A stretch of DNA of 64,000 nucleotides. Origin: Umbilicaria muhlenbergii (taxonomy: Eukaryota > Ascomycota > Lecanoromycetes > Umbilicariales > Umbilicariaceae). The stretch covers positions 372,001 to 436,000 of the forward strand of contig KK106986.1 of assembly GCA_000611775.1 (NCBI GenBank). Reading direction: 5' to 3'. Below are positions 1 to 11,111 of this stretch, one piece after another (position 1 is the stretch's first letter; every line of letters starts with the position of its first letter). Made by a program: the position numbers and the translations under genes. The notes beneath the pieces are model-generated. The model saw only the letters and a program-made list of their open reading frames with translations, was not told the DNA's origin and ran no database searches.

Positions 1-1378
1 GATGAGATACTGCAACTGTTTGTGAGTGGTCTGTCGAGGAGGTCCTATTTCCTCAAGCTCCGTTCTAGCCTGGGTAAATGGGTGTCGATCTCCTTGCAAA
101 TCTCTGGGAACTCATTTGCGACATGATCAGACAGCAGTTTGCCAAGGGAAGCCTTTAAAGACGCAATGCCGACACGCTTCTTGTCCAACACGTTCCAAGG
201 GGCCGTCTTGAAGAACGACTTCTCGATCTCGTGACGTTCGTCAATGGAGACACCGGATTTAATCTCCTGTGTGGTTCTGTTACGCACGCAGAACCAGCCA
301 TGGGTAAGCTTCTCAATCTGGTTTTGCGCGATTCTCAACGCCTACAACGCGGCTTAGCCAATAGTAAGAGAACCAGGGAATTGAGAACTCACGGTTGGCT
401 CATCACCTTTTTGTAGAGCATCGCACTTCGTCATGATACCGACGGTCCTGATTCCCTCCTTATCCGCAGCCTTTGCAATGCGGAAGACCTCCTGGTTCGC
501 AAGATTATTACGGCCGTCCATGACCGCCCTAAGCACGTCAGAACATGTATAAGCTTGAAGAACCAGAGGCCCTTACATGATGATTGTTCTTCGGTCTTGC
601 ACATAGCTTTCGATTAATCTGCGGATGATCTTGCTGTCCTCGGTCGTCTAGTATTTCGTTGGATCCGAAGTGATTCTGCTTAGCTGTGCTTCCTATCCTA
701 TCTGTTCAAGCTTACTGTGAAAGAGGCCTGGGCAGTCAACAAAGGAAAGGTGATGCTGGTGTGGTCCAGATATCTCGATCTTAAGCACGTCGTTCGAGAA
801 CCTCTTGTCAATATTTTCAATGTCATCTCCAGTCGCTGGCAAACCCATACAAGCAGAAGCCTGGCAAGGTAGTGTTTAGCCATACTTGCCAAATGTAATA
901 CAGAATCGTGAGAAGCTTCTTACTTGATCTAAGATGTGGGCGAGGCTCTGCTCAGAAAACTCAATCATAGCACTTGAGAAGCCTCCGAGGACTTTTTGTC
1001 CCTATCATTCGCATCTGCAACCGGGATGATTGAAACTTTGATAGTCTCGTGGCTAGTTCTAGAACGCCTAAAGACGATCTGCGTCACAAAGCGGGTGCAC
1101 AGCTGGCTGGAAACTGGGACAGGTAGGCCAGTGAGACCCTCGAGGAGAGAGCTCTTGCCAGAACTCTGATCACCAACAACCACGAGCTACAGAGCTGGTT
1201 AGCAACGGTTGATAATTGAAAGGATTTGCAACAAGATAGTGTGCTTGTATCATACTTGAGGCAAATTGATTTCTGCGCCTACACCAAGTTCTCGAAGCTG
1301 GTCAATCTTCCGGAGCTGCTCCACACGCTCTTGGGTCTCCATTGACTCTACTTCAAACTTAAGGGTCCGCTTCGTCAT
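1..1378 (-). pseudogene. Dynamin-like (Mx-type) large GTPase, decayed, 5' part only
   Basis: The start is taken at 1376-1378, giving MTKRTLKFEVESMETQERV. After an intron the P-loop GDQSSGKSS follows at about 1146-1172, then VDCPGL (G3) near 705-730 and MTKCD (G4) near 420-435. The stalk-like segment reads toward GPPR at the left edge, where the gene leaves the window. Members of this family are membrane-remodelling GTPases. The reading frame is damaged. It shifts at a run of five A (minus strand) at 993-997. An in-frame TAG lies at 648-650, where the family normally has Gln. The frame shifts again near 61-65. No consistent splice joins the exon ending near 703 to the one starting near 665. 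Plausible introns elsewhere (for example 536-586 and 346-393) show it was once a normal spliced gene. The alternative is several sequencing indels, but long neighbouring frames are intact. Confidence 0.7.
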
Positions 1379-2640
1379 CCTGCTGACTGGAGCTTGGCCA
1401 ACGGGGGAACTTCTAAGTGCGCCGTGAGATGTCGGCGACAGTTTGATATGGTGACCGCTGAAGATTCGCAGTGACCTACGAGAGCAGAGGATTACGAAGC
1501 GATGAGGGGCTTCCGAACACGAATGAGCGAATACGCTGTGAAGTCAATGATTCCATATGATAGACACTTCAAGAAAGTGGCGAGTTGGAGGTAGAGGTGT
1601 AAGTGAAAGTCGAGGGCATTGGGAGCCGCGGAAGGTGGTGAGGTGAGGTTTGATCGAGAATGTAGAAGGCAGATGGTGAGCTAGTAGTTTTTGAGCTCAT
1701 TCACTTCGAATCTCTAGAGTGTATGGTGAATGAGAACGTGAATAATTGAGCCTTCTGAAGTGCAAGTAGCAAATGAGATTTTATATGCTCTTTAAGTCTC
1801 CATTTCTGTAAACAGGTCATGACGACGTCCAGCCTTTAGATCATTATATCAGTAAAGGATCAAAGGCAATAGCACAATCAGACGAAGGCTCGGGATGCGT
1901 TTTGTAACCGAGCATGTGGTGATTGATAATCTGCAAGGGCTGATGATGAGCACAGATCAAGCTCGATAAGGGGAGACAGTCGCAGCTTCTGCTCGCCTTG
2001 CAGAACTTCTATGGAAATGCATCTCACTCCACTGCATGCTCCCATACCGACAACTGATCCTACCCCAAAGCCACATATATTTTCATCCTTGAATGTTCAA
2101 GTGGCTTCCTCCGACCAAGCATGTACATCTGACCAACGCTTTCTGGTATACTGCATCGATCTCCAATGTAGGGGCAAACAAAGATGTGCTTGCGAGTGGT
2201 TCAATCCGGCTCTATGACACTGCGCCAGCATATTTCATAGCTTAAGACATTTACAGGGACAGCAACCGCCATCACGCATGTATTTGTCTCTGCTCCACGT
2301 GCCTAGTGAACATCTTCATCCCGAAGTTGCAGGCCCTAGCCTGTATTGACAGCTGTGGCCAATCTGCGGTGATCGACATCGATGGCGAAGGCCAACCTGT
2401 GCGCCCCTCCACCACACTTGTAAAAGAACGAGAACAGATTCGTGTTCAGGGAGCGTGCGATGCGCCATGTCTCATCGAAGAAGTCATAGGTATGTGGTGC
2501 TGTTATAATCGTCACCGCATTCTTGCCTCTTCTTGCCGCAAGCGCTCCACTAGCTTCTCTCTAAGAAAAGGGCTCAGACCGAGACTGTGGGAGCATATTA
2601 GCACTCGTCCTCTGGTTTTCTGTTGTGGAATGACGTCTGG
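1379..2640. other. Intergenic, no gene recognised
   Basis: About 1.26 kb between the decayed dynamin gene and the next gene. Open frames of 68 and 121 codons at 2011-2217 and 2306-2671 (plus) resemble no known protein and have no splice support. I see no repeat or RNA gene. Confidence 0.5.
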
Positions 2641-3335
2641 TTACCAGCCCTCCCGCGTCAGTATTCTGTAGCTACCAGAATTCTGGTAATTCCCATTCCC
2701 ATCGACAAATTTACCTTCTGAGTCCACTTCTAGGCTGCCGAAAATGTCTTCCGGCCAGGCGATTCGTCCATAATCTGGTGGATTTCTCTGGTCTGAGACG
2801 TGGACCCACCCTCCCCTACCGCCGCCACCAGCACCTCCCTGACTACTCGCTCCACCAGCGCCGTCACCGCCCGCTCCTCCTCCACCGCCGTAATCCGTAC
2901 CTTTTCTAGCTTTCCGTTGTTGGCGCTGTTGAGGAAAGAAGGCGCCCCCAGAGCCAAGATTGGATCCGGAAGTAGAAGCCATTGCTTGGGCCTGGGATAT
3001 CACGTCAGGGTCCTTGTACGCATTCTCAGATAGTACAGCTTGTAGGATCGAAAGAAAGTTGTGGTTTTCAGTTAGCGAGTCTGTTGTTGGAGGAAGTTTG
3101 GTAGTTGTCCCAATGGCTAGCTCTGGCTTTGGAGGAGACGTGGGGAGGAGAGAGAGGATGTGGCCATGCTGATCTGGAAACACATACTTGGGACAAGTTA
3201 ATATCAGGGTCCAAGGATTGTAGTGGGAAGGTGCCAGCCTACAACGTGCGGATTCCCCTCGAGTGTCGATACACTCCGTCGACCTAGGGTCACGACAGGA
3301 CGTGCAAACGCCTGAAAGGCAAGTCGGGCAAGCAT
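2641..3335 (-). CDS. Conserved fungal protein with Gly-rich linker, 212 aa, function unknown
   Basis: There are two exons: 3335-3243 (31 codons, phase 0) and 3186-2641. The intron is 3187-3242 (56 bp, GT-AG). The join reads GNPHV/YVFPDQHG and closes the frame. The N-terminus (MLARLAFQAFARP, then GRRS) is basic and lacks acidic residues, which resembles a mitochondrial presequence. This is an inference. The middle holds a conserved-looking block (ILSLLPTSPPKPELAIG, then DPDVISQAQAMAS). A Gly/Ala-rich linker follows at about residues 125-150. The C-terminus is WVHVSD...PPDYGRIAWPEDIFGS...YRILTREGW. I believe similar proteins occur in other filamentous ascomycetes, but I cannot name a family or function. 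The start is the first in-frame Met upstream of the splice. Confidence 0.6.
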
Positions 3336-3683
3336 GCCGTATCGAAGCACGGGTGCGAGCAGATCGTCTTCAGATCGCACGACGACGCTGTTCTCAGCGG
3401 TGATTCAAGTGTAAGATTGCCTAAATTGCAGCTAGACCATTGGTCGGGGGCGTCCCAACAATTAATAGAAAGCTGGCGCGTCAGGCTAACTGGTTGGACT
3501 AGGCAGACTGACGAATGCTGGCAAGGTACCGTGCGCGCGTGGGGGTGTGGAGCAGGCATGACAGTCTCTCTAGCCGGCGCTAGAGAAAACAAGCATCTCG
3601 CGTAGACGTCATGGCTCACGAAAAACAATGGCTCCAACGGGAATTCGCCGAGATGCTGCTTGCCCGCGATTCACCTCCAATTC

Positions 3684-3757
3684 ATTTCTGGATTATTTCT
3701 GGATTATTTCTGGATTATTTCTGGATTATTTCTGGATTATTTCTGGATTATTTCTGG
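3684..3757. repeat. 11-bp tandem repeat (ATTTCTGGATT), 6 full copies plus a partial
   Basis: Perfect head-to-tail copies start at 3684, 3695, 3706, 3717, 3728 and 3739, followed by an 8-base partial copy at 3750. It is the only notable structure in the 730-base intergenic stretch 3336-4065. It lies about 310 bases upstream of the glucosyltransferase start, so it may fall in that gene's promoter. A period of 11 makes it non-coding in character. Perfect copies suggest recent expansion. Confidence 0.95.
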
Positions 3758-4065
3758 AAGACCCTCCCTTAGGCTCCTCTTCCTTCTACACTGTCATTAC
3801 CAAGCCTCTGAAAGTTTCGTCTTCCGTCGAGAATCGAAAGGAGTGACCTGCCCGACGGCTCCCTCAATAGCACCCAGCCCATGTCCATGTACACGCCTTC
3901 CCGACGTGACACCAAACCTAGTTTCTGATCACTGACGAAATTATCGTGTCATCTGCCTTCGACACGTGAAATCTATCCATGTCCAGTCTACCAAACATTT
4001 CCTCCCATTCCTCCACCGAAAGACTACTCGCGGCTGTTGCCGCTGGATGAAGATAACGACCCATA

Positions 4066-7000
4066 ATGGAGCGGACGGAGACCAGGATGACCGAGGAAGG
4101 CGGTACCACCATCCTTCCTATCCCACCGCCACTCGAATTCCCATACCCTCGAACCAGTGCAGAGTCTTCTGCTCGCCCTAGCGTTGCTCAAGTTGACGCG
4201 ACTTCCCCGGTCACTAATGGTACTGCGGTCCTCACGACCCATGGCCCTACCGCTCCAGGAGTCGTTACGGAGATCGATTCATCGCGTCGGCCGTCCCTGG
4301 CAAAGCAGAAGTTCGTGACAGAGCGGCCGGCGTTGGCACCAAATGATTCGCTGCTGCGGATGAGAAGAGGGCACACGGGGATGCCGCCTGCCGCATTCAA
4401 CACCCAGGCTTGGAATTCAGACTCCGACTCCTCAAGTTCTTCTTCTTCTGAGGATGATAAAGCAGCGAGGCATACGAAAAGACGATTCAGAGGCAATAGA
4501 CACCAAGAAGGCGGCGCAGAGGCAGACAAGGCAAAGAATGTAGGGGGTACGAAAGCCAGGCGGGGCCCTGATAGTAATCCAGCTTACTCAAGATTCTCTG
4601 TGGGAAACGACAAATATAAGACCAAGGGTAGGGTGTCAAAAAGGGACGGCAGACTAAACATCAGCGTGAATGAGACGGCAAACAGCGGATACCTGGCCAA
4701 GGCGTTGGGAGCAACGCTACATAGGCACTTGGGTTCTCATAAAACCGAGGATGCGATTGATAGAGCAGAACAACCGCTGTCGCCATTACATGGGGAAAAC
4801 GATCCTCAAAGGCCTGGATTTTCGCGTGCAAGTACAGCTTCAACCGCTTCCACTTCTCCGTCGGTATATGATAGGCTACCGCTGCCTAAACTCAACATTG
4901 TCATTATGGTCATCGGGAGCAGGGGAGACATACAACCGTTTTTGAAGGTGGGCAAGCTGTTGAAGGAGCAACATGGTCACCGTGTCAGAATTGCAACCCA
5001 TCCCGCTTTCAAGAAGTTCGTCGAGCAGGACTCTGGTCTCGAGTTCTTCTCGATTGGAGGAGATCCAGCAGAACTCATGGCCTTCATGGTCAAAAATCCA
5101 GGGCTCGTACCCTCGGTTTCTACAGTCAGAGCCGGCGAGATTGGCCGCAGACGTGAAGCCATGCTTGAAATGTTTCAAGGCTTCTGGCGAGCCTGTATCA
5201 ATGCTACGGACGATGAGAAAGATATTGAGAACGTGAGAATGATGGGCGACAAGCATCCATTCGTGGCGGATGCTATCATTGCCAACCCACCATCTTTTGC
5301 TCATGTGCATTGTGCTGAGCGGTTAGGAATTCCATTGCACCTGATGTTCACATTTCCTTACAGTCCTACACAGCAATTCCCTCATCCACTGGCAAATATC
5401 AAGAGCAGTAATGTGGATACTAATTATGTAAATTTCATGTCATATCCGCTGGTTGAGATGATGTAGGTGTCTTCGCTACCATCAAAAGAGTTTCCATTGG
5501 CTGACTGTTCGCAGGACATGGCAAGGGCTCGGCGATCTGGTCAATCGCTTCAGAGTCAAGACGCTTGGTCTAGAACCTGTTTCCACACTTTGGGCACCTG
5601 GTCAGCTCTTTCGAATGAAGGTGCCGTACACTTACATGTGGTCCCCCGGCCTGATCCCGAAACCAGCAGACTGGGGCCCAGAGATCGACATCGCTGGCTT
5701 TGTCTTTCTTGATCTTGCATCATCCTTCAAACCACCTGAGACCCTCACGAAATTCCTAGAGGCTGGTGATCCACCAGTGTACATTGGCTTTGGAAGTATA
5801 GTAGTGGACGATCCCGATAAGTTTACTTCGCTCATCTTCGAAGCAGTGAAAAGAGCCGGTATCAGAGCCCTAGTCAGCAAAGGCTGGGGAGGTCTAGGCG
5901 ACGAAGGCAATACACCAGACAACATCTACATGCTCGAGAATACCCCGCATGACTGGCTCTTCCCCCGAGTCAGCGCAGTCGTTCACCATGGCGGTGCTGG
6001 GACTACTGCTATCGGACTCAAGTGCGGCAAGCCCACAATGATCGTGCCATTCTTTGGCGATCAGCCATTCTGGGGCGCCATGGTCGCAAGGGCAGGCGCA
6101 GGCGCCCATGCAGCAATTCCCTACAAGGAGTTGACTGCAGACAAACTCGCAGAAGGTATCAAGGAGTGTCTTTCCCCGGAAGCAAAAGAGCACGCCCAAG
6201 AGATCGCTCGTGATATCGCGGCAGAAGGAGATGGTGCTGCGAACGCTGTCAAATCATTCCACCGCAGTTTGCCTTTGCGTGGTGAACATTCGATGCGGTG
6301 CTCTATCTTAGACGACCACGTTGCTGTTTGGCAGCTCAAGCGAACTAATGTGAGACTCTCTGCACTTGCAGCAGACATCCTAGTCGAAAAGAAGAAGATT
6401 AAGTGGCAAGACTTGAGATTGATACGACACCACGAATGGAACGACTTTGAAGGTCCCGGGGAGCCGCTCACAGGTGGAGGAGCTGCTCTGGCTAATTCTT
6501 TGGCTGGGGTTGCAAAAGGGGTTGGTAGCACGCCATTCAGATGGGCCAAGAGTATTAAAAAGAAGGAGCAACATGATCAAAGGAAGAAAGAGAGGCAGAG
6601 TGCTGAGGTAGGGAGGAGGAACACATCAGAAAGAGCACCATCGCAACCTAAGCAGAATGGCCATGGTGGAGCGACGAAAGAGAACACCGGCGAACTTTCG
6701 TGTGGAGGTCAACATAGATGGGAGAAGAACCTGCCAGCAGGAAACGATATACAAGGTCGTAAAAAATTCGTAGCTGATAAGCAGAACAACGAAGTAGACG
6801 GCGGTGCAATCGGACCTAGGTTAAGTCGCCAGGATGGGGACAGCCTTGCAGAGGTGTCGGATGGTTCAGAAGACAATATTGCTGAAGAGATCGTCGCTGA
6901 TGCTGGGGCGGGTTTGTTTGAAACCGGCGAGGCTCTTGCGAAAGGTGAGATATTCCATTGCACCCGCGCGCACTTTCTTACCGGTAACTAAACATTGATA

Positions 7001-8005
7001 ATAGCACCTATGGATCTAGCTCTAGCCATCTCGCAGGGCTTCCACAATGCTCCTCGTCTTTACGGCGACAAAACCGTCCGCAAGCCGACACGCATTTCCG
7101 GCATCCAATCCGGACTCCGTGCCGCCGGCGAAGAATTCGTGTACGGCGTCTACGACGGCTGCACTGGCCTCATACTTCACCCCTATCACGGCGCCAAAGA
7201 TGAAGGAGCCCTCGGTCTCGTCAAGGGTATGGGCAAAGGCCTGGGCGGCTTCGTGCTCAAGGATCTGGCGGCAATACTCGGCCCGTTCGGGTACACGATG
7301 AAGGGCATCCACAAAGAGATCCAGAAGGGCAGGCAGCCAACGCATTTCATCCGCAAGGCCAGAATCATCCAAGGGCAAAAGGACTTGAAAGCGCTCGTCA
7401 CGGGTAACAAAGAGGGTAGTGGTGGCGGCAAACGCGCCGGCGACGAAACCGAACAAGAAGTTGTCGAGTCTGTCGTCCACGCCTGGCAAGTCATCGAAGA
7501 GGTGCGCCACGACCTGCAGTCGCTGCAGCAGCGCAAAGGCTTCCTCAGCGGACGGGTGGCGCTGTACAAAGAGCGGCGCTACTGGCGCGAACACGGCGCG
7601 TTCGAGAACGTGACGCAGGCAGAAAAAGCACTCGAGGCGAAGCGGCAGGGGAGGAGTTTCGACGAGGTGTTTGCGACGCAGATGGAGGAGTTGAAGAGGG
7701 CGCAGGGGCCGAGGAAGAGTACGATGACTAGGGCGCAGAGGAAGGGGCTGGCGGGGAAGGAGAAGGCGGAGAGGCAGAAGGTGAAGGAGAAGGAGAAAAG
7801 GGGGGGAGGTGGGGAGGAGAGGAGGGCGAGTGGGGTGTTTGCGGATGAGGGGACGGGGACGGCGGTGGCGGATAAGGCTGCTGGGGATCGGTTGGATCGT
7901 GGTAATGGAGTAGCTGCTGAGGGTATGGTGAATGGGGGTGCAGAGCAGAATGCGGTGCCGGCTATGAACGGGCAGGCGACGGAGGGGAGGAGGTTGTCGG
8001 TTTAG
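4066..8005 (+). CDS. Sterol 3-beta-glucosyltransferase-like protein (GT28/UDPGT), 1275 aa
   Basis: Three exons, 4066-5462, 5515-6944 and 7005-8005, with introns of 52 and 60 bp, sum exactly to 1276 codons. Residues 1-270 are disordered and Ser/Lys-rich. The N-terminal Rossmann half starts near residue 276 (LNIVIMVIGSRGDIQPFL), the fungal sterol-glucosyltransferase signature. The nucleotide-sugar half ends in the PSPG-like motif VVHHGGAGTT, with FFGDQPFWG, at about residues 621-655. Such enzymes transfer glucose from UDP-glucose to membrane sterols. Unlike Atg26/Ugt51 I see no GRAM or PH domain upstream. Instead, a long C-terminal part (residue 943 onward) has a conserved globular stretch (DLALAISQGFHNAPRLYGD, then Gly-rich GLVKGMGKGLGGF) and ends in a Lys/Glu-rich, probably coiled or disordered tail. 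The Gly-rich part recalls the C-terminal region of Vps13/Atg2-type lipid-transfer proteins, but this is a weak inference. The acceptor is inferred from the family only. Confidence 0.9.
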
Positions 8006-8636
8006 GGCTTTAATTGTTGTGAGTGCTACATTTTCAGCGGTGGTGGGATGGGTTTCGGCATTGATTAGGAGATTATTTCCACACAAGCACTGTCGGCGTT
8101 GTTGTAACATAGCGCTGCGTCGGCTGGGTTGCATGAGGGCGGCGAAAGCGCTTGATTATACCCGTATATCTGGATTAGTGTCCTGAGAAAGGGTTTGAAC
8201 TAAGTCGTTTCTTACTGATTTGTCTATGAAGTTGATTTGGGGTGTGAAAGCGAACCGAGCGTCAAATCCACCAGACCCATACGATAATTCTCGTGGATGT
8301 CGAGGTCTGTGGAATACTGGCCCATACGGTCTGAATGCCATTGTCTCGGAGTCAATACATCTACGGTTGGAGCTCCAGAAACGAATCATCCACCGGGATC
8401 CAATCGTGCCCTCCCGCTTCCTTTCGAAGGTTGCCGTTTTGTACAAATACACTTGAAACTCCGAGCCCACAACCTCCAGCCAAGACAAGATCTCTTCCTC
8501 GTACCCTGACACGGCCAAGGACCCATTCGACACTACCTCAAGAGCACCATTGAAAAAAAGGACCAGCAAAGAGCACACAGCCAAATCTTCCAAATCTCTG
8601 TACAAATCTAAATCAAAGAACTGTTAACAGTCAGAC
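8006..8636. other. Intergenic, no clear gene
   Basis: The stretch follows the glucosyltransferase stop. A 149-codon minus-strand frame at 8156-8605 lacks an ATG at its start and does not join in frame to the small gene upstream. No family is recognised, so I leave it unassigned. Confidence 0.4.
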
Positions 8637-8897
8637 CTAGACCTCATCGTCGGATGCCACAACAGCTTTAACCCGATCCGTCCCCAAGTAAACCCTATTC
8701 ACAGTCCCTCCAAACATTCCGTTATCCCCGTCCCATTCCCGCAACAAGGCTGGAAGTTGTTCCACGGCCCCGTTCTGCCAAACACAAGGAACAGTCGTGA
8801 TCCGAGATCCGAGGAAAGGGGGACGCATTCTAGGCGTGAGTGGAAACCGGGGTACCAGGGAGGCGGGCGCATGTGGTCGAACCGTGGATGTGGTCAT
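8637..8897 (-). CDS. Small hypothetical protein, 86 aa
   Basis: A single frame starts at ATG 8897. The sequence has a compact, protein-like middle (RPPFLGSRITTVPCVWQNG, then EWDGDNGMFGGTVNRVYLG) with well-mixed residues unlike a random frame. I do not recognise a family. A possible 3' exon exists because the last codons are followed by a gtctag/gtctga region with an acceptor at 8605, but the phases I tried do not match. No signal peptide or membrane segment is visible. It sits between the glucosyltransferase and wetA and runs in the same direction as wetA. It could be a real small gene or a chance frame. Confidence 0.35.
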   Translation of the reverse strand: MTTSTVRPHAPASLVPRFPLTPRMRPPFLGSRITTVPCVWQNGAVEQLPALLREWDGDNGMFGGTVNRVYLGTDRVKAVVASDDEV

Positions 8898-9163
8898 GGG
8901 ATGATGCGACGAGGCATGTAGAGGAGATTAGATAGTGACATTCGCGCTACTCTAGAGTTATCGCATGTGGGGAGGAGCGCGCAGAGTATGCGATGATGTG
9001 ATCGATAGTCACGGACTTGAGAAGCAGCATGTAAATGTTGGTAAAGCTATGATATTAGGTTGGTATAAGAGCCAGCTGCCCATATGTGGATATATATGGA
9101 CAACCCGCAACGAGTCAAGTGGTATATGCCCCCAAATCCCCATTCCCAACGCCTCAATCCTAA

Positions 9164-10852
9164 CTACAAATCCCATGCGCCTTCATCCTTCAGCATCTCC
9201 AAGTCTCCTCCCGCCTTCTGCACCGCCCTCAGCGCTGCTTGGCTTATTCGCCGACTGCGATCCATCGCTTCCTTCTCCCGACGCGCTTTTGTCTTCGAGC
9301 TCCCGCTGGGCGCCACGCCGGTGAGGATCCTCTTGCTGTCGTTGGGTGTGAAGTTCACGAAGCCGATGGCGGTGGTGGGGGTCTTGGGAGTAGAGGGACT
9401 GGTGGAAGATTTGCGACGGCGGGGGTTTGCCGATTTGGAAGAGCGACGTGACTTTGACATCGGTGGTGATGGGGAGGAAGAGAGTGATGGTGTCCGCTGA
9501 TGTTGGGAAGGATTCGTGCTGGGATAGGGATCTGATGAGAACACTTCTGCGGCGGTGCTACTTTGATAAGGGTTAGAGGTTGTTGTGATGAGATAATCAT
9601 CGGACGAATCTTCTGCAATGTACGGGTTGTAGGCATCGCCACACTGGATCATCAGACCATGGGTGGCAAAGTCCATGTTCTGGAAACTTTGTGGAACGTA
9701 TTGTTCGGATACCTGAGTGGTGTCGTACCAGGGTTGGTGTTGTATCTGTTGCTGCTGCTGTTGTTGTATCCGTGGCTGTTGTTGTAACTGTGCTGGGCCG
9801 GTCCAAGTTTGTTGACTATCAAGTGGGGGCGTGTACTCAAATTCTGATGGGGGCGCTGTAGACTGCACCCAAGAGACAGATCGTTGCGGCTGAGGTGCAA
9901 CGACGGGAGAGCTGTAGACGTCCTTCGACGAAGTCATCCTGGCATGCCGCCTCATGCGCTTCTCGCGGTTCACAAGGGTGGGCGAAGATGAGCCAAAGCC
10001 CGGTCCCATATTGGTCGTTCTGTACTTGTATGAAGCTACCATAGCCTCGTCGTTTAGTTCTAGAGGATCACAAAATTCGAACAAGGAATTGCGCTGAGCT
10101 TCCCAAAGGCCTACTGGGTTTTCTTGCTGTGAAACTTTTCCTGACGGAGGAGGCGACAGCATAGAGTGGGTTGACATTGCCTGCAGATTGAATTGCTCGA
10201 AGCGCTGCGTCCACTCCTGAAAGGAGGGTGTCTCTTGCCTGTGGTAGTAAGATGGGCTCATCATCTTGCATGATGCGTTCTGGATGCGATGCGGGGTCTT
10301 CGAAATGCGGTCGCGATGACTGATGGTGGTTTTTGAGGTTGCGGTTGCGGAATGTGCGATCTTCTGTGAAGGAGTAGATGGAGGTGTGGAGGGAGGCGAT
10401 GTAAGATCGGTGAAAGCGGGCGCTTGTAGATTGGACTTGCCCTTGAGATTAAAAAGGTCGGGTCCTGGGATCGCGGCCCTGATCGACCGTGCCTGATCCA
10501 CACGAAACTTACGGCTTTGACAAGGTGAAGTCACCCTGTCTTGAGCAGACCAGAGTGAGTGAGCTTGCCAGGCTTCATGTGGTTGGTCAGAGGTGGCGGG
10601 TCTGATGCTAGTTGACGGCGGGCCCACGGTATAGCTTCCATTAGAGCCCGTGTCCGCGTCGAAGACAAAATCAACTTCTCCGCAAAGATTTGAATGGGTA
10701 GAATCGTTGAAAAAGTCACTAGAGTCAGACGAATCCAAGTTGACGTACTGATCGAAGATGTCGTCAAATGGATCGTCTAGGGTTTGCGTGAAGATATTGC
10801 ATCCTTTGTCTTCAGGCCGGATCTGGAAATCGGGTTGAACGAAGCTTGACAT
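9164..10852 (-). CDS. wetA: WetA, conidial development regulator, 562 aa
   Basis: A single uninterrupted frame starts at ATG 10852. The C-terminal 66 residues (about 497-562) carry the WetA hallmark: FVNFTPNDSKRILTG, APSGSSKTKARRE, then SQAALRAVQKAGGD. The N-terminus (DDIFDQYVNLDSSD) and the internal GLMIQ motif also match Aspergillus WetA, and the length (about 555-560) agrees. WetA acts last in the BrlA-AbaA-WetA cascade and controls conidial wall maturation, trehalose and spore dormancy, probably as a DNA-binding nuclear protein. The middle is low-complexity, with a Gln-rich run near residues 345-372 and Ser/Pro tracts; SRRSSK and PRRRKS form a basic, NLS-like patch before the conserved block. 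The 1.5 kb upstream holds eight CATTCC elements (separate entry), the known AbaA recognition core. An out-of-frame upstream reading frame overlaps the start codon (separate entry). Confidence 0.95.
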   Translation of the reverse strand: MSSFVQPDFQIRPEDKGCNIFTQTLDDPFDDIFDQYVNLDSSDSSDFFNDSTHSNLCGEVDFVFDADTGSNGSYTVGPPSTSIRPATSDQPHEAWQAHSLWSAQDRVTSPCQSRKFRVDQARSIRAAIPGPDLFNLKGKSNLQAPAFTDLTSPPSTPPSTPSQKIAHSATATSKTTISHRDRISKTPHRIQNASCKMMSPSYYHRQETPSFQEWTQRFEQFNLQAMSTHSMLSPPPSGKVSQQENPVGLWEAQRNSLFEFCDPLELNDEAMVASYKYRTTNMGPGFGSSSPTLVNREKRMRRHARMTSSKDVYSSPVVAPQPQRSVSWVQSTAPPSEFEYTPPLDSQQTWTGPAQLQQQPRIQQQQQQQIQHQPWYDTTQVSEQYVPQSFQNMDFATHGLMIQCGDAYNPYIAEDSSDDYLITTTSNPYQSSTAAEVFSSDPYPSTNPSQHQRTPSLSSSPSPPMSKSRRSSKSANPRRRKSSTSPSTPKTPTTAIGFVNFTPNDSKRILTGVAPSGSSKTKARREKEAMDRSRRISQAALRAVQKAGGDLEMLKDEGAWDL

Positions 10853-11030
10853 CTCCGCTGCATCCGTCGGATTCGGATCCGCTTATCGTAGGCTCTAAAG
10901 TTGACAGTAGTGCGTGTGGAGAAAATGGTAAGATGTGCCGATTAGGTATGGCGGTACGGTCCGAGGCAAGTAGGATGTGCCTTGCAGAAGAACGGACCCA
11001 AAATGCAGGTACAGAGGCTGAGCAATGCAC
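10812..11030 (-). promoter_or_regulatory. Possible upstream reading frame overlapping the wetA start
   Basis: An ATG at 11030 opens a 72-codon frame, out of frame with wetA, that passes the wetA ATG (10852) and stops at 10812. If the wetA transcript starts upstream of 11030, ribosomes using it would miss the wetA start. Upstream frames are known to regulate brlA in Aspergillus. For wetA this is inference, and the transcription start is unknown. Confidence 0.3.
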
Positions 11031-11111
11031 GATGATGGATCAAACAAACAAACAGACCAAGAGGAGTCATGTATTTATCAAGCTGGTACCCAGCCTCAAA
11101 ATTGGGGAGAA

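Noticed and set aside
7022-8134. 370-codon frame on the minus strand
   Set aside because: It is antisense to the glucosyltransferase C-terminal exon, is low complexity and has no family features.
8156-8605. 149-codon minus-strand frame as second exon of the small gene at 8637-8897
   Set aside because: It has no ATG start and the splice phases do not match.
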